Source: an uncultured Angelakisella sp.
GTDB lineage: Bacteria > Bacillota > Clostridia > Oscillospirales > Ruminococcaceae
Assembly (NCBI GenBank): GCA_947564495.1
Contig: CANOCD010000025.1
Coordinates: 1-10,487 of the forward strand
Direction: 5' to 3'
Length of the DNA stretch: 10,487 bases
Made by a program: the position numbers and the translations under genes. Positions 1 to 6,102 of the stretch are shown one piece after another (position 1 is the stretch's first letter; each line of letters opens with the position of its first letter). Under the pieces are notes generated by a model. The model was given only the letters and a program-made list of their open reading frames with translations, was not told the DNA's origin and ran no database searches.

Positions 1-838
1 AGAGGATGTCCGAGCTGTCCAGGCTCCATTCCACGGCCCCGGCGTCGATAAGCTCCTTCATCTCCTTCATGTGGGTCTTGAGGGTCTCGGCGTCCAGGCC
101 GGTGGTGTTGTCCTCCTTGATGAAGGTGCCGCCGAAGTTCTGCATCATGTTGTAGTTCACAGTCTTTTCATTGGCGGCCATGAGGTAGGCAGGCTTGCCG
201 GTGGCCTTGTGGACCTCCATGGCCCAGGTCTTGAACTCGTCCCAGGTGGCGGGGAAGTCGGGGAGGTTTTTCTCCTTGAGGATGTCCTTGTTGTAGTAGT
301 AGACGAAGCAGGAGACGCCGTGGGGCATCCCGAACTGGACCCCGTCGTAGTTGCCCACGCTGAGGAAACCGGGGATGTAGTCGTTCATATCTACCTGGTA
401 GTCGGCCAGGTAGTCATCCAAGGGTTCGGCCACGCCGCTCTGGACGTAGTTGGGCAGGGTGCTGTAGTTGACCACGCTGATGCCGGGGAGGCCGGTCCCT
501 GCGGCCTGAGCCCCGATGATCTGCTCGTTGATGGCGGCGTAGTTGCCCCCGCAGACGGGGACCACCGTCACCTTGTCCTGGGAGGAGTTGAACTCCTCCG
601 CCACCTGGTTATAGAACTCCTCGTTGCCGGAACCGGCGTACCAGAACTCGATGGTGACCGGCTCGGTGACGGCGTGCTTGCTCCCGGGCCCCCCGGGGGT
701 CTCGGGGGCCGGGGAGGCCGCCGGAGAGGCCGGGGCTGGATCGGGGCTGGGGGCGGGCTGGTCTTGGCCGCCGCAGGCGGAAAGGCTCCCCAGGACCAGG
801 GCCGCCATGAGCAATAGGGCGAGTGTTCTGCGTTTCAT
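1..838 (-). CDS. ABC transporter solute-binding lipoprotein, sugar/glycerol-phosphate (UgpB-like) class, 3' part cut by window
   Basis: Extracellular substrate-binding lipoprotein of a carbohydrate-type ABC importer (solute-binding family 1). The ATG at 838 is preceded by GGAGGAGAAAC. The N-terminus is a lipoprotein signal: basic MKRR, a Leu/Ala-rich core and the lipobox LSAC with Cys22 as lipidation site. A Pro/Ala/Ser linker (about residues 27-50) follows. The mature fold then begins with VTIEFWYAGSGNEEFY and continues through GNYAAINEQIIGAQAAG and the fold-typical segment MPHGVSCFVYYYNKDIL. About 279 codons are visible; full-length relatives have about 430-450 residues, so roughly a third lies beyond the window. 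The gene is 73 bp downstream of a glycerophosphodiester phosphodiesterase on the same strand. That context and resemblance to UgpB suggest glycerol-3-phosphate or glycerophosphodiesters as ligand. The class is firm; the ligand is inferred. Confidence 0.9.
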   Translation of the reverse strand, partial: MKRRTLALLLMAALVLGSLSACGGQDQPAPSPDPAPASPAASPAPETPGGPGSKHAVTEPVTIEFWYAGSGNEEFYNQVAEEFNSSQDKVTVVPVCGGNYAAINEQIIGAQAAGTGLPGISVVNYSTLPNYVQSGVAEPLDDYLADYQVDMNDYIPGFLSVGNYDGVQFGMPHGVSCFVYYYNKDILKEKNLPDFPATWDEFKTWAMEVHKATGKPAYLMAANEKTVNYNMMQNFGGTFIKEDNTTGLDAETLKTHMKEMKELIDAGAVEWSLDSSDIL

Positions 839-887
839 TGTTTCTCCTCCGTTCTGATCGTTATTTTTGTGAGTTTACGGTATGTCA

Positions 888-903
888 TTCCCGCCTTCGG
901 GAA
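888..903 (-). other. Small intercistronic hairpin between GDPD-1 and the binding-protein gene
   Basis: A perfect 6-bp stem (TTCCCG/CGGGAA) with a 4-nt loop lies in the 73-bp gap. No U-run follows it on the minus strand, so it is not a convincing terminator. It could adjust mRNA processing or the expression ratio between the two genes. Confidence 0.4.
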
Positions 904-911
904 AGGGTCCT

Positions 912-1766
912 TTATGGAAGGCTCCTGCCGATGGAGGCCAGGTACCGCTTGGCCTCCCAGGGCCAGTCGGTCTGGATGATGTCCACCCCCTTGGCGGCCA
1001 GGACGCCCCAGCTCTTGTCCCCGCCCAGGCGGAGAGCGGCAAGGTCGTCGTACCCCCCGCCGTAGACCAGGCGCTTGGCCAGGCTCAACGAGTTGCACCA
1101 GACCTTGATGTTCCGGCTGTGGAGCCGGTGGAAGATCTCCGGCTGGAAGATGGGGTCGTCGGGGGCCTCAGGCAAAATTTCCAAAGCGGGGATGCGGACG
1201 GTCCGGCCAAGGGCCTCCACCCGGTCCAGGGTGGCCGGGTCCTTGACCATGGGGACGTAGAGGGCGTTCGGGTGGTCCTCCGCAAAGCGGCAGGCGGTTT
1301 CGTTCTCGATGTAGAACTTGAAAAGAGCCTGCCCCGCCATCCCCTTTTCCCGGACCAGGGCGTGGACCTCCTCCCAGCAGTCCCAGCAGCGGTCCAGGGC
1401 CACAAAGGCCCGGTCCTTCAGACTGTCCAGGATGTGGGGGAGGGTATCCAGCCCCTCGGTGCCGATCTCCCCCACGTAGTTATAGAGGGGCAGGCCCCGC
1501 AGCTCCTCCCAGGTGCAGCCGGCCAGGGGCCGGTCCAGGTGGAAGAGGCGGTTCATGGTCTTGTCGTGGTGGCCCACCAGCACCCCGTCCTTTGTCCGGC
1601 TCACGTCCAGCTCCACCAGGTCGGCCCCCTCGTCTAGGGCCAAAAGGCAGGCCAGGGCGGTGTTTTCGATGACGCTGGAGGAAAACTTCCCCCGGTGGGA
1701 CGCCACCGCCACCCGGCCGTCGATCCCCCCGGAGAGCCACGCTTCGGTCTCTTGCCAGCTGCTCAC
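912..1766 (-). CDS. Glycerophosphodiester phosphodiesterase family protein (GDPD-1)
   Basis: Hydrolyses glycerophosphodiesters to glycerol-3-phosphate and an alcohol; predicted TIM barrel. With the start chosen it has 284 residues and no signal peptide, so it is probably cytoplasmic. GDPD signatures are visible: HRG at 24-26, ENT at 34-36, ELD at 52-54 (metal ligands), a His pair plus Asp at 66-68, and near the C-terminus GVDIIQTDWP, equivalent to the family's TNxP end motif. The GTG at 1766 is preferred because GGAGGG lies 7 nt upstream. In-frame ATGs at 1772 and 1781 overlap or sit too near that site, and the ATG at 1871 would add about 35 residues lacking family character. The gene is first in a minus-strand unit with the binding-protein gene, which suggests that imported glycerophosphodiesters are its substrate. 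The family call is secure; the exact substrate is not known. Confidence 0.9.
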   Translation of the reverse strand: MSSWQETEAWLSGGIDGRVAVASHRGKFSSSVIENTALACLLALDEGADLVELDVSRTKDGVLVGHHDKTMNRLFHLDRPLAGCTWEELRGLPLYNYVGEIGTEGLDTLPHILDSLKDRAFVALDRCWDCWEEVHALVREKGMAGQALFKFYIENETACRFAEDHPNALYVPMVKDPATLDRVEALGRTVRIPALEILPEAPDDPIFQPEIFHRLHSRNIKVWCNSLSLAKRLVYGGGYDDLAALRLGGDKSWGVLAAKGVDIIQTDWPWEAKRYLASIGRSLP

Positions 1767-1773
1767 CCGCATT

Positions 1774-1779
1774 CCCTCC
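1774..1779 (-). promoter_or_regulatory. Ribosome binding site deciding the GTG start of GDPD-1
   Basis: GGAGGG on the minus strand, 7 nt before GTG at 1766. It is too close to ATG 1772 (1-nt gap) and lies downstream of ATG 1781, so it favours the GTG. Confidence 0.65.
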
Positions 1780-1872
1780 ATTTCCCCCGGCGCCCCCACG
1801 GGGAGGAGCCGTGATGTTTTTGATGATTTCTTCCGGATTCTTAAAAGGATTCTGTGCGGAATCACCAACATG

Positions 1873-1901
1873 ATTATACAATGTCTTTTGGACGGAATCC
1901 A
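1873..1901 (-). promoter_or_regulatory. Predicted sigma-A promoter of the GDPD-1/binding-protein unit
   Basis: On the minus strand there is a perfect -10 TATAAT (1873-1878) and, 17 bp upstream, a weak -35 TGGATT (1896-1901). The predicted start is near 1866, giving a leader of about 100 nt. A good -10 with a poor -35 fits a promoter that needs an activator, and the direct repeat just upstream fits an AraC-type one. Confidence 0.55.
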
Positions 1902-1904
1902 TAT

Positions 1905-1934
1905 ACGATCATGCTATTTATATGGACGATCCTG
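1905..1934. promoter_or_regulatory. Candidate AraC-type operator: 9-bp direct repeat with 21-bp phasing
   Basis: ACGATCATG at 1905-1913 and ACGATCCTG at 1926-1934 match at 8 of 9 positions and are offset by exactly 21 bp, two helical turns. They lie about 40 to 68 bp upstream of the predicted minus-strand start at 1866, next to the weak -35. Tandem sites with this phasing beside the -35 are usual for AraC-family activators, and such a gene begins at 2149. The assignment is inference. Confidence 0.4.
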
Positions 1935-2029
1935 TTTTTTCGTTTCCGCCCCTAGGGGATGCCGCCCGGGGACAGGGAAGATCCCAGCCGCCCAGGGACA
2001 GCATTATCGGAAAAAGATGGTGTCCTGTC

Positions 2030-2057
2030 TTGCTTTTTGAAGATCCGGTGATATAAT
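2030..2057 (+). promoter_or_regulatory. Predicted sigma-A promoter of the AraC-family gene
   Basis: TTGCTT (2030-2035) and TATAAT (2052-2057) with a 16-bp spacer on the plus strand. The predicted start is near 2064, about 85 nt before the ATG at 2149, and falls inside the inverted repeat at 2059-2084. Confidence 0.5.
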
Positions 2058-2058
2058 C

Positions 2059-2084
2059 AAAGCGGGCCCTCCCAGGCCCGCTTT
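2059..2084. repeat. Perfect 10-bp inverted repeat at the predicted araC-type transcription start
   Basis: Arms AAAGCGGGCC (2059-2068) and GGCCCGCTTT (2075-2084) flank a 6-nt loop. It begins one base after the -10 hexamer. It could be an operator, a 5' hairpin of the leader RNA, or a terminator for minus-direction transcription, since the minus-side flank TTTGATTATAT is U-rich. The sequence does not decide between these. Confidence 0.6.
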
Positions 2085-2148
2085 GCCGCTTTATGGCGAA
2101 ATTTGCTGTTCATATGGATATTTCCGCTTTGGAGGGGAGGAGAGGACA

Positions 2149-3006
2149 ATGATCCGGGTGGCGGGACACGCAAGGAGCACCGGGAGCCGGGTCTTTCCCG
2201 AGGACGCCGGCCGGGAGCTGTTCGTCAACTGCTGCGGCTACCAGCACTTTATGACCAAGGATTTTTCCATCCAGCGCCCCGGGGGGAGGCCGGACTACCA
2301 GCTTCTCTATGTCGCCAAGGGCTGCGGCCACTACTGCCTGGAGGGCCAGTGGACGGTGATGCCGGCGGGGAGCGTCGTCCTTTACCGCCCCCTGGAGCCC
2401 CAGGTCTATCAGTATTTCGCCAAAGAGGACCCGGAGATCTACTGGCTCCACTTTCTGGGCACCCAGAGCGCCGGCCTGCTGGAGCAGTACGGCGTTGCCA
2501 CCGGCTTTGTGGGCCAGCACCAGCACCTCAAACAGCTTTTTGACGAGATCATCCTGGAATGCCAGCTCCGCAAGCCCTGCTTCCAGGAGGTCATCACCGC
2601 CGACTTCCACAAGCTCCTGGCCCTCCTCCACCGGTACTCCCTGGCCCTTGTTTCCTCCCGGGAGGGGGTCACCCAGCTGGAAAAGCTGGTGGCCAGGCTG
2701 AACCGCCACTATATGGACCCCTGGAGCGTCCAGGCCATGGCCGACTACTGCCACCTGAGCGCCGATTACTTCTCCCACCGCTTCAAGGAGTTTACCGGCC
2801 TTTCCCCCATCCAGTTCCTCAATAGCCTGCGGATCGAACGGGCCAAAGAGCTGCTTTTGGCCGAGCACCTCAGTGTCTCGGAGGTGGCCGAGGTGGTGGG
2901 GTATAAGGACCCCCTCTATTTCAGCAAGGTCTTTAAGAAAGCCACCGGGATGTCCCCCAAGCAGTTCCACGGCAACCGGTGGCTCCTGGACGGGACCTCC
3001 TTATAA
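2149..3006 (+). CDS. AraC-family transcriptional regulator
   Basis: DNA-binding regulator of 285 residues, the usual AraC-family size. The N-terminal half (about 25-110) looks like a cupin-type sensor domain: strand-rich, with YQLLYVAKGCGHYCLEG and a segment resembling AGSVVLYRP. The C-terminal 100 residues carry the two helix-turn-helix units: the first about 192-220 (WSVQAMADYCHLSADYFSHRF), the second about 241-273 (LSVSEVAEVVGYKDPLYFSKVF, then KKATGMSPKQF). The start at 2149 is chosen because AGGAG lies 6 nt upstream within a purine-rich tract; the frame is open further upstream (to 2083) but lacks a ribosome site there. The gene sits between two glycerophosphodiester phosphodiesterases, divergent from one and upstream of the other. 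It therefore probably controls this local regulon, most likely as an activator. The effector is unknown; glycerol-3-phosphate or a glycerophosphodiester is a guess. Confidence 0.93.
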   Translation: MIRVAGHARSTGSRVFPEDAGRELFVNCCGYQHFMTKDFSIQRPGGRPDYQLLYVAKGCGHYCLEGQWTVMPAGSVVLYRPLEPQVYQYFAKEDPEIYWLHFLGTQSAGLLEQYGVATGFVGQHQHLKQLFDEIILECQLRKPCFQEVITADFHKLLALLHRYSLALVSSREGVTQLEKLVARLNRHYMDPWSVQAMADYCHLSADYFSHRFKEFTGLSPIQFLNSLRIERAKELLLAEHLSVSEVAEVVGYKDPLYFSKVFKKATGMSPKQFHGNRWLLDGTSL

Positions 3007-3029
3007 ACAAAAAGGCGGCTTTGCCCGCC
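3004..3029 (-). terminator. Rho-independent terminator-like element, functional orientation minus (antisense to its neighbours)
   Basis: Read on the minus strand: GGCGG (3029-3025), a 6-nt loop, CCGCC (3018-3014), then TTTTTGTTTAT. This has the form of an intrinsic terminator. On the plus strand the hairpin is followed by GCAAAAACC and should not terminate. It lies between araC-type gene and GDPD-2, both plus-strand, so it would stop antisense transcription. Confidence 0.55.
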
Positions 3030-3050
3030 GCAAAAACCAGGAGGATGAAT

Positions 3051-4010
3051 ATGCTTGTGATCGCCCATCGGGGGGCGTCTTACCACGCCCCGGAAAACAC
3101 CCTGGCCGCTTTCGCCGCCGCCAAGACCCTGGGGGCCGACGGTTTCGAGACCGACGTGCAGCTTACCCGGGACTGCCGCCTGGTCATCCACCACAACTAC
3201 ACCGTGGACGCCCGGTCCAACGGCACGGGCAGGGTCTGCGACCAGACCCTGGAGCAGCTGCGCCGCCTGGACTTCGGCTCCTGGAAGGACCCGGCCTTCG
3301 CCGGGGAGCGGATTCCTGACCTGGCCGAAGCCCTGGAGGCCGCCCGGGGCTTTTCCTTGATGAACCTGGAGTTGAAGGCCCCTGTCCGCCGGGACGTCCC
3401 CTTTGTGGAGCCGGTGGTCCGGGCCATCCGGGCTGCCGGGCTGGAGGGCCGGGTCCGCCTCTCCTCCTTTGACCTTTCCCTGCTCCGGGAGGCCAAGGCC
3501 CTCTGCCCCGGCATCCGGGCGGGGGTCCTCACCTCCCGGGCGGTGACGGAACGCAATTCTGTCCAGATGCTGGCCCGGCACGCCCCCGGGGACAAGGCCC
3601 TGGGGGAGCTGACCCCCCGGGACCTTCAGCTGCCCCAAGACGACGGGGAGCTCCGAAGGGCGCTGAACAAGCCGGGCCGGGAGCCGGGGGAGGTCCTGCT
3701 GGAGCGGGCCCGGAGCCTGTCTATCCTCTACCCAGGGGCCGCCATCCGGGAGGTCATGGCCCGGTTGGAGGAGCAGCTGGACCTGGCGGGCTTTGTATCC
3801 AAGCTGGATTTCCCGGTGGAATACCTCCACTGCGAGTATCACGCCTGCCTGTCCGACCCCGGCCTGGCGGAGCGGCTGGGCCGCCGGGGGATCGGGGTCA
3901 CCCCCTGGACCCCCGACGAGCCGGAGGACCTCCACGCCCTGGCCGTCATGCCCCTGGACGGCATCATCACCAACCGGCCGGACCGCCTGCTGGAACTGTT
4001 GGGGCGATAG
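3051..4010 (+). CDS. Glycerophosphodiester phosphodiesterase (GDPD-2), with an enlarged central region
   Basis: Second GDPD-family enzyme, 319 residues, no signal peptide, so predicted cytoplasmic and yielding glycerol-3-phosphate. The N-terminus is classic: MLVIAHRGASYHAPENT with HRG at 6-8 and PENT at 14-17, ETD at 33-35 (metal ligands), then IHHN at 46-49, where many relatives have H-D. The end motif IITNRPD near residue 307 is the family's TNxPD. Bacterial GDPDs of this type are often about 240-260 residues. The excess here lies around 165-230, including a charged stretch of DLQLPQDDGELRRALNKPG type with no resemblance I recognise. The start is set by AGGAGG 6 nt before ATG 3051; an in-frame ATG at 3045 directly abuts that site and is less likely. 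It begins 45 bp after the AraC-type gene and is probably cotranscribed with it. Confidence 0.93.
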   Translation: MLVIAHRGASYHAPENTLAAFAAAKTLGADGFETDVQLTRDCRLVIHHNYTVDARSNGTGRVCDQTLEQLRRLDFGSWKDPAFAGERIPDLAEALEAARGFSLMNLELKAPVRRDVPFVEPVVRAIRAAGLEGRVRLSSFDLSLLREAKALCPGIRAGVLTSRAVTERNSVQMLARHAPGDKALGELTPRDLQLPQDDGELRRALNKPGREPGEVLLERARSLSILYPGAAIREVMARLEEQLDLAGFVSKLDFPVEYLHCEYHACLSDPGLAERLGRRGIGVTPWTPDEPEDLHALAVMPLDGIITNRPDRLLELLGR

Positions 4011-4043
4011 AAGGGAGGAGGACGGGATAAAGGGCCAAACGCC

Positions 4044-4058
4044 GATCTCCGGGAGATC
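4044..4058. repeat. Perfect palindrome downstream of GDPD-2
   Basis: GATCTCC-G-GGAGATC, a 7-bp inverted repeat 34 bp after the GDPD-2 stop. There is no U-run, so a terminator role is doubtful. It may still be a weak 3'-end hairpin of the plus-strand transcript. No gene is seen in 4011-4169. Confidence 0.4.
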
Positions 4059-4098
4059 CGCAGCGGCCCCCAACGCCCCTTTGCATCACAACACCCAA

Positions 4099-4137
4099 GC
4101 AAAGGGCCGCCCCCAAACAACAGGGGCGGCCCTTCGC
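4099..4137 (-). terminator. Terminator of the mdcA-mmdADCB operon (GC-rich hairpin)
   Basis: A perfect 12-bp stem (4102-4113 with 4123-4134) with a 9-nt loop. On minus-strand RNA it extends to 15 bp through a G-U pair and is followed by TTGGGTGTTGTGATG, modestly U-rich. The G-U extension forms only on the minus transcript, which supports use by the minus operon whose last stop codon is at 4170. The U-tract is poor, so efficiency is uncertain. Confidence 0.6.
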
Positions 4138-4169
4138 AAATGGAAAAGAGATCAAGAGGAGAGCAAAAC

Positions 4170-5333
4170 TCACTGGAAGAACAGCAGCAGCATCCCGGCG
4201 GCCACCGCCGAGCCGATGACCCCGGCCACGTTGGGGCCCATGGCGTGCATCAGCAGGAAGTTGGAGGGGTTGTACTTCTGGCCCTCCTTCTGGACCACAC
4301 GGGCGGCCATGGGGACAGCGGAGACCCCCGCAGCGCCGATCATGGGGTTGATCTTGCCCCCGGTCATCTTGCACATCACCTTGCCCAGCAGCACTCCCCC
4401 GGCGGTGCCCATGCCGAAGGCGATGACGCCCAGGACGATGATCTGGAGGGTCTGGGGGCGCAGGAACATCTCGGCGCTGGCCTTGGCTCCCACGGTGAGG
4501 CCCAGGAGGATGGAGACGATGTACATGAGGGACTTCTGGATGCAGTCCACCAGGAGGGGCACCCGGCCCGACTCCTTCAGGAGGTTCCCCAGCATCAGCA
4601 TCCCGATGAGGGCCCCGGCGCTGGGGAGGAGAAGGACGGTGAAGAGGGTGACCACGATGGGGAAGATGATCTTCTCGGTCTTGCTGACCTCCCGGAGCTG
4701 CTCCATTTTGATGACCCGCTCCTCGGGGGTGGTGAGGAGCTTGATGATGGGGGGCTGGATCACCGGCACCAGGGCCATGTAGCTGTAGGCGGCGATGGCG
4801 ATGGCGCCCAGGAGGTCCGGGGCCAGCTTGCTGGTGAGGTAGAGGGCGGTGGGGCCGTCGGCGCCGCCGATGATGCCGATGGAGGCGGCCTCCGGGCCGG
4901 TGAAGCCCAGGAAGATGGCCCCGAAGAAGGTGGTGAAGATGCCCAGCTGGGCCGCCGCCCCCAGGAGGAGGCTCCGGGGGTTGGCCAGGAGAGGCCCGAA
5001 ATCGGTGCCCGCCCCGATGCAGAGGAAGATGAGGGGCGGGTAGATGCCCAGCTCGGTGCCCTGGTAGAGGTAGTAGAGGAGGCCGCCGTTCTCATCCCCC
5101 ACGGCGTGGGCCATGAGGCCGGCCAGGGGGAGGTTCACCAGCAGCATCCCGAAGGCGATGGGGATGAGCAGGTAGGGCTCGAAGCCCTTGCGGATGGCCA
5201 GGTAGAGGAAGATACAGGCAATGCCGATCATGATGAGCTCCCCGGGGAGCCGCAGACCGAACAGCTCGGTGTTGCACTGGACCAGCTGGGAAAAACCGGT
5301 GCTTTCCCAGAAGCCTTGGAGTAACTCCAGCAT
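4170..5333 (-). CDS. mmdB: Sodium-ion-translocating decarboxylase beta subunit (membrane Na+ pump)
   Basis: Integral membrane subunit that decarboxylates carboxybiotin and couples this to Na+ export (OadB/GcdB/MmdB/MadB family). The 387 residues are mostly hydrophobic membrane segments. The signature GGADGPT is at 156-162. Residues known to matter in Klebsiella OadB (Asp203, Tyr229, Asn373, Gly377, Ser382, Arg389) have equivalents at exactly matching spacing: Asp159, Tyr185, Asn329, Gly333, Ser338 and Arg345, in [10 protein letters not shown] and [20 protein letters not shown]. The pump therefore looks intact. The ATG at 5333 has GGGAGGG 7 nt upstream and lies 14 bp after the biotin-carrier gene, within one operon. 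The symbol follows the gene order and the MmdA partner; sequence alone cannot separate it from gcdB, oadB or madB. Confidence 0.95.
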   Translation of the reverse strand: MLELLQGFWESTGFSQLVQCNTELFGLRLPGELIMIGIACIFLYLAIRKGFEPYLLIPIAFGMLLVNLPLAGLMAHAVGDENGGLLYYLYQGTELGIYPPLIFLCIGAGTDFGPLLANPRSLLLGAAAQLGIFTTFFGAIFLGFTGPEAASIGIIGGADGPTALYLTSKLAPDLLGAIAIAAYSYMALVPVIQPPIIKLLTTPEERVIKMEQLREVSKTEKIIFPIVVTLFTVLLLPSAGALIGMLMLGNLLKESGRVPLLVDCIQKSLMYIVSILLGLTVGAKASAEMFLRPQTLQIIVLGVIAFGMGTAGGVLLGKVMCKMTGGKINPMIGAAGVSAVPMAARVVQKEGQKYNPSNFLLMHAMGPNVAGVIGSAVAAGMLLLFFQ

Positions 5334-5347
5334 CTGTCAGCCCTCCC

Positions 5348-5728
5348 TTATTGGAGGCTGACCAGCGGATCACCGGCCGCCACAGCGTCGCCCTTCTGGA
5401 CCGAGACCGAGGCCACGGTGCCGTCGGCGGGGGCGACCACCTCGTTTTCCATCTTCATGGCCTCGATGACCACCAGGACCTGGCCGGCCTTCACCGCCTG
5501 CCCCGCCTTGACGGGGACGTCTAGGACGGTGCCCTGGAGGGGGGCGGTGATTGCTCCGGCGACAGCCGCCGGTTTGGGTGCGGCGGCCTTGGGGGCGGCG
5601 GGGGCCGCCACGGGGGCGGGAGCGGCCACGGGGGCGGGGACAGAGAAGACGACAGAAGCGCCCAGCTCCTCCACTTCTACTTCGTGAGCGATGCCGTCCA
5701 GGACGACACGGAATTTCTTGACAGCCAT
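5348..5728 (-). CDS. mmdC: Biotin carboxyl carrier subunit of the decarboxylase
   Basis: Small soluble carrier, 126 residues, that moves the carboxyl group on biotin from the carboxyltransferase to the membrane beta subunit. The N-terminal 30 residues resemble the short head of decarboxylase biotin subunits ([20 protein letters not shown]). A flexible Ala/Pro linker spans about 31-56. The biotinyl domain covers about 58-126, with the biotinylation motif EAMKMEN at 89-95 and Lys92 as acceptor. The linker contains a hexapeptide duplication, VAAPAP-type, encoded by an 18-bp tandem DNA repeat. The ATG at 5728 has GAGGTG about 8 nt upstream. The gene lies 23 bp after the small membrane subunit and 14 bp before the beta subunit. 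Biotinylation needs a BirA ligase encoded elsewhere. Confidence 0.95.
   Translation of the reverse strand: MAVKKFRVVLDGIAHEVEVEELGASVVFSVPAPVAAPAPVAAPAAPKAAAPKPAAVAGAITAPLQGTVLDVPVKAGQAVKAGQVLVVIEAMKMENEVVAPADGTVASVSVQKGDAVAAGDPLVSLQ
5607..5642. repeat. 18-bp tandem duplication in the Ala/Pro linker of the biotin carrier
   Basis: Two near-identical units (5607-5624 and 5625-5642), each starting GCCACGGGGGCGGG. They encode a repeated Ala/Pro/Val hexapeptide in frame. Copy-number change would only lengthen or shorten the linker. Confidence 0.6.
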
Positions 5729-5751
5729 TTCATTGCACCTCGTTACTGTAA

Positions 5752-6090
5752 TTATTGGATGGTGTTGGTCCTGCCGGACTGGACCCAGGGGCTTTCCTCC
5801 CCGGCCACCCGGCGGATGCTGCGGACGACGAACCGGTCGGTAGTGGTCCCCAGGCAGGCGGCAACAGCGGCGGCGATGAGGACGGCGGCGTGGTCATCCT
5901 TTGCCGGGGCGGGGTCGGAAGCGGGGGCCGTGGCGGGAGCGGCGGCGGGCTTCTTCTCGTTCCGGGTCAAGATCCAGTGCACCAGGTCGATCATGTAGGA
6001 GATGGCCAGCAGGACGAGAAAGACGACGGCCAGACTGAAGCCGCAGACGATAAGGGCCCGGCCCATGGTGATAGTTTCGTTTGCAAACAT
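5752..6090 (-). CDS. mmdD: Small membrane anchor subunit of the sodium-pump decarboxylase (OadG/MmdD/GcdD type)
   Basis: 112-residue subunit that in this family anchors the carboxyltransferase to the membrane pump and aids assembly. One N-terminal transmembrane helix (about 10-34, [20 protein letters not shown]) is followed by an amphipathic/basic stretch, a Pro/Ala linker (about 47-64), and a second conserved region, [14 protein letters not shown] followed by [10 protein letters not shown]. The C-terminal tail WVQSGR is typical of the MmdD/GcdD group. The gene begins 12 bp after the mmdA stop, with GGGGGAG close to ATG 6090, so translation is probably coupled. In Veillonella a further tiny subunit, MmdE, follows this gene. 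None is found here: only 23 bp separate it from the biotin-carrier gene. Confidence 0.9.
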   Translation of the reverse strand: MFANETITMGRALIVCGFSLAVVFLVLLAISYMIDLVHWILTRNEKKPAAAPATAPASDPAPAKDDHAAVLIAAAVAACLGTTTDRFVVRSIRRVAGEESPWVQSGRTNTIQ

Positions 6091-6102
6091 ACGGCTCCCC
6101 CC

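Noticed and set aside
888..903. Intrinsic terminator between GDPD-1 and the binding-protein gene
   Set aside because: Only a 6-bp stem and no U-run on the minus strand; recorded as a hairpin instead.
1767..1871. Longer GDPD-1 starting at ATG 1871
   Set aside because: The added N-terminus is basic and unlike the family, it would start almost at the predicted promoter, and the best ribosome site points to GTG 1766.
1949..1958. CCCCTAGGGG palindrome upstream of the AraC-type gene
   Set aside because: Short, with no positional link to either promoter; probably chance in GC-rich DNA.
2110..2970. 286-codon open frame antisense to the AraC-type regulator
   Set aside because: Antisense shadow; the plus-strand protein has two clear helix-turn-helix units and a good ribosome site.
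4140..5324. Long open frame on the plus strand opposite the beta-subunit gene
   Set aside because: It is rich in His, Asp, Glu and Gly with no family resemblance, and lies exactly antisense to a gene with all known functional residues; a GC-bias shadow.
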